Below, in pieces: positions 23,510-31,731 of a DNA stretch of 45,377 bases. Below the pieces are notes generated by a model. The model saw only the letters and a program-made list of their open reading frames with translations. It did not search any database and was not told the origin of the DNA. Made by a program: the position numbers and the translations under genes. The stretch's first letter is position 1. The number at the start of each line of letters is the position of its first letter. The DNA is from Candidatus Moraniibacteriota bacterium (GTDB taxonomy: Bacteria > Patescibacteriota > Minisyncoccia > Moranbacterales > UBA1568): contig JAUSGT010000002.1 of the NCBI GenBank assembly GCA_030648835.1, forward strand, positions 264,081 through 309,457. The letters are read 5' to 3'.

Positions 23510-23547
23510 CTCCATTGTGTTGGAATATTTTCAAATAATGGCTTGTT

Positions 23548-24624
23548 ATGCGGATTGAAACCGAATTGAAGGTTTTTAAAGAGCGTCTCGACCCAAAAAT
23601 CGGGGCGTATTTTGATAAAGCCATAGAGGAGGCGAACAAAGAAGATGCTTTCGTCACGGACGCGCTCCGCTACGGGAAAACACTGATGCTTGCCGGCGGA
23701 AAACGTTTGCGGGCGGCTTTTATGTACTATGGTTACTTGGGAGCCGGAGGGACGGAAGAAGAGAAGCTTCTTTCTGCATCCATGAGCATCGAATTCATCC
23801 ACGCGTTTCTTCTTGTCCACGATGATATTATTGATCAGGATGATATGCGCCACGGCGTGGCGACGTTCCATCGGCACTATGCCGATATTGGAGAAAAATT
23901 GTTTCCGGGGAAGGATAAAGAGCATTTCGGGGATGCTATCGCCATCATTATGGGGGATATGTTGGGGGCTTTTGGGAATGACATTATTTTTTCTTCCGAC
24001 TTCCCGCTGGAGCGGAAGTTTCAGGCGCTCACGAAATTGCAGAAGATCGTTTCTTACACAGTCATCGGCCAGGCGCGCGACATATATATGGAGTTCAAGG
24101 GTGAGGCGAGCGAAGAGGAGATTCTTTCGATGTACAGAAACAAGACCGCCCGTTATACGGTTGAGGGACCACTGCACTTGGGGGCGATATTGGCCGGAGC
24201 TTCGCAGGAAATTCTCGACGGATTGTCGGCGTATGCTATTCCGCTCGGCATCGCGTTTCAGATCCAAGATGATATTCTCGGCATTTATGGCACTGCCAAA
24301 CGTTTGGGGAAACCGATCGGTTCCGATATTGAAGAAGGAAAGATCACACTTCTCGTTTCCCGAGCATTGCGGGATGGTAGCGTAGAGCAGAAAAAACGGC
24401 TTACAGAAATTCTTTCTTTGGGAGAAAAGCTGACAGAAAAAGATATCGAAGAATTTCGCGAACTGATAAAAATGACCGGGGCATATGACGGCACCAAAGC
24501 GCTGGCTCTGGGGTATATTGAAGAGGGGAAGCAAGCGCTCAAAGCGCTCGAGGGCAAATTGCAGCCACGCGCCTATGACTTTCTTTTTTCTGTGGCGGAG
24601 TATATGATGGGGCGTGAATATTGA
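23548..24624 (+). CDS. Polyprenyl (farnesyl/geranylgeranyl-type) diphosphate synthase
   Basis: A 358-residue trans-prenyltransferase. It shows GGKRLRAAF, the first Asp-rich motif in LLVHDDIIDQDDMRHG, a KTARYTVEGPL segment, and the second Asp-rich motif FQIQDDILGIYG followed by KPIGSDIEEGKITLL. These enzymes chain isopentenyl diphosphate onto allylic diphosphates. The chain length cannot be set from sequence here. The product would feed the uppS gene next to it, toward the C55 carrier lipid used by the WecA/TagO-type enzyme at 8792. Confidence 0.93.
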   Translation: MRIETELKVFKERLDPKIGAYFDKAIEEANKEDAFVTDALRYGKTLMLAGGKRLRAAFMYYGYLGAGGTEEEKLLSASMSIEFIHAFLLVHDDIIDQDDMRHGVATFHRHYADIGEKLFPGKDKEHFGDAIAIIMGDMLGAFGNDIIFSSDFPLERKFQALTKLQKIVSYTVIGQARDIYMEFKGEASEEEILSMYRNKTARYTVEGPLHLGAILAGASQEILDGLSAYAIPLGIAFQIQDDILGIYGTAKRLGKPIGSDIEEGKITLLVSRALRDGSVEQKKRLTEILSLGEKLTEKDIEEFRELIKMTGAYDGTKALALGYIEEGKQALKALEGKLQPRAYDFLFSVAEYMMGREY

Positions 24625-24667
24625 AATCAGTTGGCAAACAATAGTTAACAGTGAGTGAGAGACGAGC

Positions 24668-25411
24668 GTGAAAATTATGGATCTGGAACAAGAAATACCG
24701 ACAATCGAAAAGGAGTCTCTCCCGCGTCATGTGGTCATCATACCGGATGGCAATCGGCGTTGGGCCGTCAAACGTGGGCTGAAGCATTGGGAAGGGCACG
24801 AAGCCGGCGCGGAAAACACGGAGAATCTGGTTCGCGAAGCGCAACGTCTCGGCATTCGGGAAATTTCTTTCTGGGGGTCGTCTCTGGAGAATCTTGTCAA
24901 ACGGCCGGTCATCGAGAGTCAGGCCTTGCTCGGTATCTATGAAACCTATTTCAAGAAGCTTCTGGAGAGCCAGGATATTCATAAAGATGAGGTCCATATC
25001 CGTTTTATCGGGCATTGGGAAGAACAGTTTCCGGAATCACTCAAAAAAGTGATGTATGCGTGTCTTGAAGCGACGAAAGGGTACAGCAAACATTATTTGA
25101 ATTTTCTTTTGGCATATAGCGGTGATGACGATATGCGCAGCGCTTTTCAGAAAGTGGCTGGTACGCTCAAGCCGGGGGAGGCGGTGACCGATACGCTTAT
25201 CAAAGAAAATCTTATGACTCGTGAATTGGCACCGGTCGAATTTCTTATCCGGACGGGCGGAGAGCCACATCTCTCGGCTGGCTTTATGATGTGGGATATC
25301 GCCAATGCTCAGCTCTATTTTTCGGACAAGTACTACCCGGATTTTGATGAGAAAGCCTTTCAGGAGGCGCTTCTTGATTACGCCGCTCGGGAGCGCCGTC
25401 TTGGCCGCTAG
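24668..25411 (+). CDS. uppS: Isoprenyl transferase (undecaprenyl diphosphate synthase)
   Basis: A 247-residue cis-prenyltransferase. It has the signature HVVIIPDGNRRWAVKRGL with the catalytic Asp. The usual later block RTGGExRLSxF reads RTGGEPHLSAGFMMWDIANA, with two changes: H replaces R and AG is inserted before F. YFSDKYYPDFDEKAFQEAL follows as expected. It makes long-chain polyprenyl diphosphate carriers for cell-wall sugars. GTG at 24668 and ATG at 24677 are both possible starts; a weak GAGAG precedes the GTG. Probably cotranscribed with the trans-prenyltransferase 43 bp upstream. Confidence 0.92.
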   Translation: MKIMDLEQEIPTIEKESLPRHVVIIPDGNRRWAVKRGLKHWEGHEAGAENTENLVREAQRLGIREISFWGSSLENLVKRPVIESQALLGIYETYFKKLLESQDIHKDEVHIRFIGHWEEQFPESLKKVMYACLEATKGYSKHYLNFLLAYSGDDDMRSAFQKVAGTLKPGEAVTDTLIKENLMTRELAPVEFLIRTGGEPHLSAGFMMWDIANAQLYFSDKYYPDFDEKAFQEALLDYAARERRLGR

Positions 25412-25478
25412 TTCTTTGTGGATTATGGGTCGAGTACTTGCCTTGTCAGAGTGAGAATGAAGCTGGTCTCTAATGGGG

Positions 25479-25507
25479 TTGACAATAATCCTAAGCTCCA
25501 CTACAAT
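25479..25507 (+). promoter_or_regulatory. Promoter of the infA-rpsI ribosomal operon
   Basis: TTGACA, 17-nt spacer, TACAAT. It would start a leader of about 245 nt before infA, long enough for regulation by a ribosomal protein. Confidence 0.8.
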
Positions 25508-25539
25508 AAGACTACGTTTTGTCATCGACTCTGAGGGAC

Positions 25540-25620
25540 GAGCCTTCAGGCTCAGACTCGAACGAGAAAAATTGTAGAGAAAGTATCAAAGAGGGTTGGG
25601 CTACCGCTGAACTACACGAT
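25540..25620 (-). pseudogene. Degenerate tRNA-like remnant in the infA leader
   Basis: On the minus strand GTGTAGTTCAGCGGTAG (25601-25617) is a perfect tRNA D-arm sequence, and GTTCGAGTC (T-loop) follows about 50 nt later. The anticodon and T stems do not pair and no acceptor stem closes, so it is not a working tRNA. It lies antisense within the ribosomal operon leader. Confidence 0.45.
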
Positions 25621-25758
25621 TTAGGACTGATTGCTCCCATTAACTCCTGCCTCTCTTTTTGCATTGTAGTTAAACTAAGACCAACATTGGAAAAATCGAA
25701 TGGGAAGGGATAATAAGAGTCACTTTTTAGTCTCTATATTAAGTCCCTAAAGTGAGCT

Positions 25759-25980
25759 ATGGCCAACAACAAAGAATTGATCCGTGTTGACGGGGAAGTC
25801 CTGGAAACACTGCCGAGTACTACCTTTCGCGTCCGTCTCGATAATGGACACGAAGTGTTGGCTCATATTTCCGGTCGGATGCGCGTTCATTATATCCGTC
25901 TTTTGCCCGGAGATCGCGTGACGCTTGAGATGAGCCCGTATGATCTCTCCAAGGGTCGGATCGTGCAGCGATTGAAGTAG
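25759..25980 (+). CDS. infA: Translation initiation factor IF-1
   Basis: A 73-residue OB-fold protein: [60 protein letters not shown]. It occupies the 30S A site during initiation. It is the first gene of the operon infA-rpmJ-rpsM-rpsK-rpsD-rpoA, the standard bacterial order. Confidence 0.97.
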   Translation: MANNKELIRVDGEVLETLPSTTFRVRLDNGHEVLAHISGRMRVHYIRLLPGDRVTLEMSPYDLSKGRIVQRLK

Positions 25981-26007
25981 ATCTCATTGTTTTTGAAAGT
26001 TGAAATT

Positions 26008-26121
26008 ATGAAAGTCCGAGCTTCCGTCAAAAAAATCTGCGTACACTGTAAAATCGTCAAGCGCCGTGGTACGGTGTTTGTCATTTGTTCGACTCCAAAA
26101 CACAAACAGCGCCAGGGCTAA
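26008..26121 (+). CDS. rpmJ: Ribosomal protein bL36
   Basis: A 37-residue bL36: [20 protein letters not shown] then [17 protein letters not shown]. The zinc ligands CxxC, C and H (CVHC, CSTPKH) are present. It lies between infA and rpsM, the usual position. Confidence 0.95.
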   Translation: MKVRASVKKICVHCKIVKRRGTVFVICSTPKHKQRQG

Positions 26122-26140
26122 TACAACACGAAGTGAAATT

Positions 26141-26530
26141 ATGGTAAGAATTGCCGGAATCAATATTCCAGATAACAAAAGAATCGAAGTCGCTCTGACA
26201 TATATCTATGGCATTGGTCTGTCGACGAGCCAAAAGATTTTGAAGGAACTTTCGATCGATGTGGACACACGAGCCAAAGATTTGACGGCTGAAGATGCCA
26301 ATCACTTGCGCGAGGCGATTGAGAAGAAATACCGCGTGGAAGGGGAGCTTCGTCACGTGGTCAAACAAAATATCAAGCGTTTGAAGGAAATCGGTTGTTA
26401 CCGGGGCACGCGTCATCAAAAAGGTCTCCCGTCACGTGGGCAGCGCACCAAAACCAACACACGTACCGTTCGTGGCAATGTCAGAAAGACAATGGGTAGT
26501 GGTCGTAAGAAATCATCCGACAAGACATAG
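26141..26530 (+). CDS. rpsM: Ribosomal protein uS13
   Basis: A 129-residue uS13 starting [19 protein letters not shown]. It has the helix-two-turn-helix region ([18 protein letters not shown]), [20 protein letters not shown] and the basic tail [14 protein letters not shown] that reaches into the 30S head. Twenty bp after rpmJ. Confidence 0.97.
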   Translation: MVRIAGINIPDNKRIEVALTYIYGIGLSTSQKILKELSIDVDTRAKDLTAEDANHLREAIEKKYRVEGELRHVVKQNIKRLKEIGCYRGTRHQKGLPSRGQRTKTNTRTVRGNVRKTMGSGRKKSSDKT

Positions 26531-26533
26531 TCT

Positions 26534-27016
26534 ATGGAAGAAGAAGAAGTAAAGAAAACTTCCGCCCAAGGCGGATCCGCCTTGGGCGGAGAAGGAGAAA
26601 ATGCTACTACTGCCAAAGTAGGGGCGAACGATGCTGCTCTGGTAAAGAAAGCCAAAAAATCAAAACGTCAGGTTTTGAAAGGCCGGGCGAATATTCAGTG
26701 TACGTATAACAATACGATTATTACCCTGACCGATTTGAACGGAGCGGTTCTTGGGTGGTCAAGTTCCGGGCATTTGAGTTTCAAGGGTGCCAAGAAATCC
26801 ACTCCCTATGCCGCTACGCAGGTGGTCGCCGATGTTTCCGAAAAAGTGAAGAAGTACGGTCTCCAAGAATTGGAAGTATTTGTAAAAGGTGTCGGCTCGG
26901 GTCGCGAAGCTTCGATTCGCGCCCTGTCCAACAATGGTTTCAATCTGACCAGTATCAAAGATATTACTCCGATTCCACACAATGGTTGTCGTCCCCGTCG
27001 CCCCCGTCGTATCTAA
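26534..27016 (+). CDS. rpsK: Ribosomal protein uS11 with N-terminal insertion
   Basis: A 160-residue uS11; the core from about residue 43 is normal (GRANIQCTYNNTIITLTDLN, VKGVGSGREASIRAL, DITPIPHNGCRPRRPRR). The extra N-terminal 40 residues are acidic and low in complexity and include SAQGGSALGG, which is encoded by a 30-bp perfect palindrome (26561-26590) also found near tRNA-Thr. The insertion keeps the frame. uS11 lies on the 30S platform; its N-terminus is usually flexible, which would tolerate this. Confidence 0.96.
   Translation: MEEEEVKKTSAQGGSALGGEGENATTAKVGANDAALVKKAKKSKRQVLKGRANIQCTYNNTIITLTDLNGAVLGWSSSGHLSFKGAKKSTPYAATQVVADVSEKVKKYGLQELEVFVKGVGSGREASIRALSNNGFNLTSIKDITPIPHNGCRPRRPRRI
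26561..26590. repeat. 30-bp palindromic repeat, copy 2 (inside rpsK)
   Basis: TCCGCCCAAGGCGGA followed at once by its exact reverse complement. It is the perfect version of the repeat at 17441-17470. The length of 30 is a multiple of three, so it adds ten codons. Confidence 0.9.
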
Positions 27017-27025
27017 ATTTCAACT

Positions 27026-27655
27026 ATGGCTACTATCGATTCCAAATGCAAACTTTGCCGGAGGGCCGGTGAAAAACTCTTTCTCAAAGGAGATCGCTGT
27101 TTGTCGCCGAAATGCGCTATGGTGCGCCGTCCATACGCTCCCGGTATTCATGGACACAATCCATCCCGAGGCGGCAGCGAATTCGGACGTCAGCTCGCGA
27201 TGAAACAAAAAATCAAGCGTCTGTATGGCGTGATGGAACGCCAGTTCCGGCATCATTTCGATGAGGTGCGCAAAAGCCGAGGTGTTACCGGTGACCAGCT
27301 CATTTCCCGTTTGGAACGCCGTTTGGACAATGTTATTTATCGTCTCGGGTTTGCCGTTTCGCGCTCTCAGGCCAAGCAGCTCGTCAGTCACAAAATGTTC
27401 GAAGTGAACGGCAAGCGCGTGAATATCCCTTCTTTTGAAGTGCGTGTGAACGATATGATCGTCCTGAAGCGGAACAAAAAAGACAAGCAGTTTTTCAAGA
27501 ATCAGGAAGAAATTTTGAAAAACAAGAAAGATGTGCCGCATTGGCTCTCGCTTGATGCCGATAAGCAGACCGGCAAGGTGCTCTCACTACCGGCTCGTGA
27601 AGATGTCGGAGTACGGGTTGACGCGCAAATGGTCGTTGAATATTACTCCAAATAA
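27026..27655 (+). CDS. rpsD: Ribosomal protein uS4
   Basis: A 209-residue uS4. The N-terminus has the zinc motif CKLCRR (Cys 8, 11) with CLSPKC (Cys 25, 30), the metal-binding form. The S4 RNA-binding domain follows: SRLERRLDNVIYRLGFAVSR then SQAKQLVSHKMFEVNGKRVN. uS4 starts 30S assembly by binding the 16S 5' domain and is often the operon's repressor. It precedes rpoA as in most bacteria. Confidence 0.97.
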   Translation: MATIDSKCKLCRRAGEKLFLKGDRCLSPKCAMVRRPYAPGIHGHNPSRGGSEFGRQLAMKQKIKRLYGVMERQFRHHFDEVRKSRGVTGDQLISRLERRLDNVIYRLGFAVSRSQAKQLVSHKMFEVNGKRVNIPSFEVRVNDMIVLKRNKKDKQFFKNQEEILKNKKDVPHWLSLDADKQTGKVLSLPAREDVGVRVDAQMVVEYYSK

Positions 27656-27737
27656 TTTTTCATAATTAACTAATACCTAACAGCGTTTCCGGTGATCGGT
27701 CAATACTCAATAGGTCCGACAGTTCATCCGAAACCAC

Positions 27738-28550
27738 ATGTCTCGTATGCAGATAATCACTTCCCCGCAAAAGCCGAAGTATGTGGCCCTTGGGGAGAAT
27801 CATGGCAAGTTCGAAATCCTCGGGTGTTACCCGGGATATGGTACGACGCTCGGCAATGCGCTGCGGCGTGTACTCCTCTCGTCTCTCGATGGGGCGGCTG
27901 CCAAATCGGTAAAGATCAAGGGTGTTTCTCATGAGTTTTCCACGATTTCGGGCGTGATGGAAGATGTGGTGCAGATTATCCTCAATTTGAAGCAGGTTCG
28001 TTTCAAACTGCATGGGGAAGAATCAGTCAAGGTTACCCTGAAGAGCAAAGGCGAGGGTGTTGTGACAGCGGCCGCTATCAAGGTCCCGTCCAGCGTGGAG
28101 ATCGTCAACCCGGATCATATTATCGCCACTATCACCGACAAAAAGACGGAGTTTGAGATGGAGATAGAAATCGACAAGGGAGTCGGCTATGTTCCGGTGG
28201 AAAGCCGCGAAAAAGAAGATCGCGACATTAGTGTCATCGCTATCGACGCTATCTACACGCCGGTGAAGCGCGTGAATTACGAAATTGAAAACATGCGTGT
28301 CGGCAAGCGGACCGATTACGACAAAATTACTTTGGAAGTAGTGACTGATGGAAGCATATCTCCAACCGAAGCTTTTGAGAAAAGTGTCGCTATCCTCGTT
28401 TCCCAATTTTCTTCTCTGACAGGGGTTGAGGGAGACGCATCCGCAGTGAAAGAAGAAGTGAAAGAAGAAGTGAAAGCGGAAGAAGAGGTTGCGGAGGTGA
28501 GAGAAAAAAAGCCGAAGAAAGTTTCCAAGAAGAAAAAGAGCGAAGAGTAA
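27738..28550 (+). CDS. rpoA: RNA polymerase alpha subunit lacking the C-terminal domain
   Basis: A 270-residue alpha subunit. The N-terminal dimerisation and assembly domain is complete: LEPLERG-type start region FEILGCYPGYGTTLGNALRR, VLLSSLDGAAAKSVKI, DVVQIILNLK, VGYVPVESRE, RVNYEIENMRVGKRTDYDKI, SPTEAFEKSVAIL. After about residue 225 the usual linker and helix-hairpin-helix alphaCTD (which binds UP elements and activators) are missing; instead there is a Glu/Lys tail ending VSKKKKSEE. Typical alpha subunits have about 315-330 residues. Upstream activation through alpha is therefore unlikely in this organism. No Shine-Dalgarno sequence is seen. Confidence 0.95.
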   Translation: MSRMQIITSPQKPKYVALGENHGKFEILGCYPGYGTTLGNALRRVLLSSLDGAAAKSVKIKGVSHEFSTISGVMEDVVQIILNLKQVRFKLHGEESVKVTLKSKGEGVVTAAAIKVPSSVEIVNPDHIIATITDKKTEFEMEIEIDKGVGYVPVESREKEDRDISVIAIDAIYTPVKRVNYEIENMRVGKRTDYDKITLEVVTDGSISPTEAFEKSVAILVSQFSSLTGVEGDASAVKEEVKEEVKAEEEVAEVREKKPKKVSKKKKSEE

Positions 28551-28608
28551 ACAACCGAATTGGTTTTTTTGTCGTAAGTTATAAGTCGCGTGTTGTAAGT
28601 CAGCAAGT

Positions 28609-28974
28609 ATGAAACACAGACATTCAGGCCGCGTTTTGAGCCGCGGAAGAAATCAGCGCCGAGCCCTTATCAAGACCCTTTTGGGGAGTCTCATTTTACA
28701 TGAACGCATTACAACGACGGAAGCCAAAGCCAAAGAAATCAAGAATTTCATTGATCAAATCATCAACAAGGCGAAAGTCGGGAGGAATGATGCATTGCGT
28801 CGCGTGGCGATTATTCGTGAATTGCAGGGGATGATACCGGAGGTGGCTTCCAAAAAACTCTTGAGTGATTTCAGCGCTCGTTTTGAGAGCCGAAAGAGTG
28901 GATATACCAGAGTTGTAAAACTCGATCAGCGCAAGAGTGACGCCGCCCATATGGCAATTATTGAATTTGTATAA
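28609..28974 (+). CDS. rplQ: Ribosomal protein bL17
   Basis: A 121-residue bL17: MKHRHSGRVLSRGRNQRRAL, LLGSLILHERITTTEAKAKE, and the C-terminal SGYTRVVKLDQRKSDAAHMA. It lies at the 50S exit-tunnel side. It follows rpoA, as usual. Confidence 0.97.
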   Translation: MKHRHSGRVLSRGRNQRRALIKTLLGSLILHERITTTEAKAKEIKNFIDQIINKAKVGRNDALRRVAIIRELQGMIPEVASKKLLSDFSARFESRKSGYTRVVKLDQRKSDAAHMAIIEFV

Positions 28975-28978
28975 ACGT

Positions 28979-29395
28979 ATGGCACAGAATAAGAAAACAA
29001 TGATTGACCGGAAGTACCACTTGTTCGACGCGCAGGGAAAGGTGCTTGGCCGTTTGGCGACACAACTGGCCACTATCCTTATCGGCAAAGACAAGGTTGC
29101 TTACGCTCCGCATATCGATGGTGGTGATTTTGTCGTGATTATCAACTCCGACAAGGTGGAAGTGACCGGCAACAAGGGGAAGAAAAAAATGTATCATCGT
29201 TTCAGCGGGTATCCGGGCGGTATTTCTTCCATCAATTTTGAGGACCAAATAAAAAAAGATTCCCGCAAAGTGATTTGGCAGGCCGTGTACAATATGCTCC
29301 CGAAGAACAAGTTACGGGGAAGAATGCTCCGGCGCCTCCTCATCAACAAGGGATCAGAGCATGAACAGAAAATTATTCACGTAACCCACCAGTAA
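28979..29395 (+). CDS. rplM: Ribosomal protein uL13
   Basis: A 138-residue uL13 starting MAQNKKTMIDRKYHLFDAQG. Core motifs: VLGRLATQLATILIGKDK, GDFVVIINSDKVEVTGNKG, MYHRFSGYPGG and the MLPKNKLRGRMLRRL signature. It starts 4 nt after the rplQ stop and is followed by rpsI, the conserved rplM-rpsI pair. Confidence 0.97.
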   Translation: MAQNKKTMIDRKYHLFDAQGKVLGRLATQLATILIGKDKVAYAPHIDGGDFVVIINSDKVEVTGNKGKKKMYHRFSGYPGGISSINFEDQIKKDSRKVIWQAVYNMLPKNKLRGRMLRRLLINKGSEHEQKIIHVTHQ

Positions 29396-29401
29396 AGCGA
29401 T

Positions 29402-29935
29402 ATGCCAACCAAGAAAGTTACAACCAAGAAAGCGGCTATTAAGAAAGAAGCAACTCCTAAGACAGTCAAAAAGACAGTGACGAAAAGAAAGGCTGTTGCT
29501 GTTTCTGATGCCCCAGCAGTCATTCCTGCAACTATTGTTGCGGAACGCTATGTCTATGCTGTGGGTCGTCGTAAGACGGCTGTTGCCCAGGTGCGCTTGT
29601 ATCCGAGTACGGCAGCGGAAGTAGCAGTCGTGAACAAAAAGCCCATTCGTGAATATTTCGGTACGGCAGCGTTGGAAGCGCAGGCTCTCCTTCCACTTAA
29701 GACGTCTGGCTTGGAAGCGGCGTTTCGGGTAACAGTCTTGGTACGGGGTGGAGGTCTCCACGGTCAAGCCGATGCTATCAAGTTGGGGATTGCACGCTGT
29801 CTTATCAAACATGATCCGCTCCTGCGAGCCACGCTCAAAGCGCTTGGACTTTTGACACGCGATTCTCGAGCAGTCGAACGCAAGAAACCAGGTCTCAAGA
29901 AAGCCAGACGCGCCCCACAATGGGCAAAACGTTAG
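29402..29935 (+). CDS. rpsI: Ribosomal protein uS9 with Lys/Ala-rich N-terminal extension
   Basis: A 177-residue uS9. The core starts at about residue 48 (YVYAVGRRKTAVAQVRLYPS) and has VRGGGLHGQADAIKLGIARC, LTRDSRAVERKKPGLKKAR. The C-terminal tail ends QWAKR instead of the usual QFSKR; this tail touches P-site tRNA. The extra 47 N-terminal residues are Lys/Thr/Ala-rich and H1-like, beginning MPTKKVTTKKAAIKKEATPK. It is the last gene of the ribosomal operon. Confidence 0.96.
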   Translation: MPTKKVTTKKAAIKKEATPKTVKKTVTKRKAVAVSDAPAVIPATIVAERYVYAVGRRKTAVAQVRLYPSTAAEVAVVNKKPIREYFGTAALEAQALLPLKTSGLEAAFRVTVLVRGGGLHGQADAIKLGIARCLIKHDPLLRATLKALGLLTRDSRAVERKKPGLKKARRAPQWAKR

Positions 29936-30058
29936 TTTTGCACATTGGGGAGGGAAAGGGGTCGGGAAAACGGGAGTTTTCCTGTTGCGGAGAGCAGGAC
30001 GAAGTCCGCTGAGAACGGAGGAGTTCTCAGAGAGCGAAGCGATGCAATGGGCAAAACG
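29918..30058. repeat. Duplicated 3' end of rpsI around a structured segment
   Basis: CAATGGGCAAAACG occurs at 29918-29931 (last codons of rpsI) and again at 30045-30058. The segment between contains hairpins such as GAGAAC/GTTCTC and ends with GCGAAGCGATG, the same string that precedes the duplicated tRNA-Tyr end near 18698-18708. No gene is present. Confidence 0.7.
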
Positions 30059-30096
30059 GTAATTGAATCTCGAATCTTGAATATAGAATTTTGGAG

Positions 30097-30118
30097 CCCC
30101 GGGAAACCGGGTTTTTTA
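30097..30118 (+). terminator. Terminator of the ribosomal operon
   Basis: CCCGG-GAAA-CCGGG followed by TTTTTT. Confidence 0.85.
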
Positions 30119-30137
30119 CTTTTTTGAAAGGGATTTT

Positions 30138-31613
30138 CTAGAAGCCGAAAAATGTGGAAGGTTCGGAAAAACGGATACGACTGACAGCGTCGGTCTCCTC
30201 GTTTTGGGATGATACGAAGTAAACATAATTTTCATCGAAGCGCGTGAGAATCTGGAGAAGAGGCGAAGAAAGTGTCGCGAGGTCGGCCATATTTCTCTGG
30301 TCGCGGTTATCAATCTCGATTATCTTGGCACTGTCACCCAGGGAGAAAAGAATATGTTCATAGTCTTCTGTCCACACGACATTTTTTATTGTATTTGAAA
30401 AACGCGCTATCTGGATATTTGTGTTGTGCTCTCGTATCGGCTGGGCTTCCCAATCGCGTACGAAGTATACGGAAATCTCACTATTGGTGAAGAAGAGAAG
30501 TTTTTTCCCGTCGTCAGAAAACTGGACGCCCCTCACCCCTCTGTCGGCGATTTCTTTGAGGATGATTTCAGAAGAGGAGATTTTGTTGTAGACCCAGAGT
30601 TTTCCCGTTTTTTGTTCCCGTACGGTCAGTCGGGCGTCATCGTAGAGAATCAGCGAATACAGGCTGTCAGAAAGCATATCAATGGGGATGGTAGTGATTT
30701 GGGTCGGTTCGGTTCCCACGTTTCTTGCGGGGATCCGATAAATAATACCGTTGTCTTGGCTTAAATAGTAGATATCTTGTCCGGAGAAATTGTAATCACG
30801 GACATTTTCTTTGACAAAAAGTGGCGCGGCATCCGTCGCTTCCGTATCAATACGCCAGAGAGTACCCTCTTCCAAGTACAGCAGGACATTTCGATTGGCC
30901 GGGTCCCAACGGGGGTTTCGAATGGTATCTGTTTTTTTATTTTGAGAAAGTTCGTAGAGAGAAGTTACTTGTTTGGTCGCAATATCGACAACAAAATAAA
31001 TGTGTGCCCCGGCGCGTTCCAGGGGGATCAGTATTTTACGGTTATCCGGTGACCATTCGATATTTTCTTCACCATCTTTCGGAAGAGAAACGTCAGAAAG
31101 TGAGAATACCTGTTCCGTTGTTTCGGTGCTCGTATTGAGGATGTCTACCGTCAGTATGTCTCCCTTCTTTTTGGCAACGGCCAAGAGCCCTTGTTTCCGG
31201 GCCTGAAAGATCTTTACGGCGCCGGCGGTTTCAGGGATAGTTTCCGGAGAATTGTTTTCTTTGACAAGAAAAACATTCCAGAATTCCGTGGAGAGCCCGC
31301 TTTGGACGGTGGTCTTCTTGGCCCATGGTAGATAGCCTGGGGCCGTCACTTCGATGAAATGTTCTCCGGGAGCGAGACCGCCGATGTGAATGGAATTGTT
31401 GAGAATACCGAGTTTGGTATGGGGGATGAGCTCACCATCAATGCGGATGTCGACTGTTTCGGGACTCGATTTGATGGAGACGGACCCCGTGTAGACGAAG
31501 ATACCGCGTTCGAAGTTGAAGCGGTAGCCGAAGGTATAAAAAAGGACCGAGGAGGCGGTAATGAGAAATATGCCTGTGAAGGTCCAGAATAAAAGGGGGC
31601 GGATACGTTGCAT
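30138..31613 (-). CDS. Membrane-anchored PEGA-domain and beta-propeller protein
   Basis: A 491-residue protein. One N-terminal membrane helix (about 7-28), then a PEGA domain (about 40-115) with SSPETVDIRIDGELIPHTKL and GLAPGEHFIEVTAPGYLPW. From about 125 to the end there are repeated four-strand patterns with SPDNRKILI, DDGKKLLFFTN and WTEDYEHILFS, typical of TolB/WD40-like propellers. PEGA proteins are found at bacterial surfaces and may bind carbohydrate; the function here is unknown. It stands alone on the minus strand, converging on the ribosomal operon. Confidence 0.75.
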   Translation of the reverse strand: MQRIRPLLFWTFTGIFLITASSVLFYTFGYRFNFERGIFVYTGSVSIKSSPETVDIRIDGELIPHTKLGILNNSIHIGGLAPGEHFIEVTAPGYLPWAKKTTVQSGLSTEFWNVFLVKENNSPETIPETAGAVKIFQARKQGLLAVAKKKGDILTVDILNTSTETTEQVFSLSDVSLPKDGEENIEWSPDNRKILIPLERAGAHIYFVVDIATKQVTSLYELSQNKKTDTIRNPRWDPANRNVLLYLEEGTLWRIDTEATDAAPLFVKENVRDYNFSGQDIYYLSQDNGIIYRIPARNVGTEPTQITTIPIDMLSDSLYSLILYDDARLTVREQKTGKLWVYNKISSSEIILKEIADRGVRGVQFSDDGKKLLFFTNSEISVYFVRDWEAQPIREHNTNIQIARFSNTIKNVVWTEDYEHILFSLGDSAKIIEIDNRDQRNMADLATLSSPLLQILTRFDENYVYFVSSQNEETDAVSRIRFSEPSTFFGF

Positions 31614-31689
31614 AGGAATGATAAATAAGTGCTTTTTTAGTATACCTTCAAAAGGGAACTTTTGGGAAGTTTAATGGGTGAAATGTCTT

Positions 31690-31719
31690 TTGACAGAGGC
31701 ATTCTTTAGAGTGTAGACT
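31690..31719 (+). promoter_or_regulatory. Promoter giving a near-leaderless transcript
   Basis: TTGACA, 18-nt spacer, TAGACT. The expected start of transcription (31726-31728) is only about 5 nt before the ATG at 31732, so the mRNA would have almost no leader, matching the lack of a Shine-Dalgarno sequence. Confidence 0.65.
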
Positions 31720-31731
31720 GGTGTCATCTCT

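Noticed and set aside
23443-24534. 363-codon minus-strand frame opposite the polyprenyl synthase
   Set aside because: The plus strand has intact prenyltransferase motifs; the antisense frame has none and no start signals.
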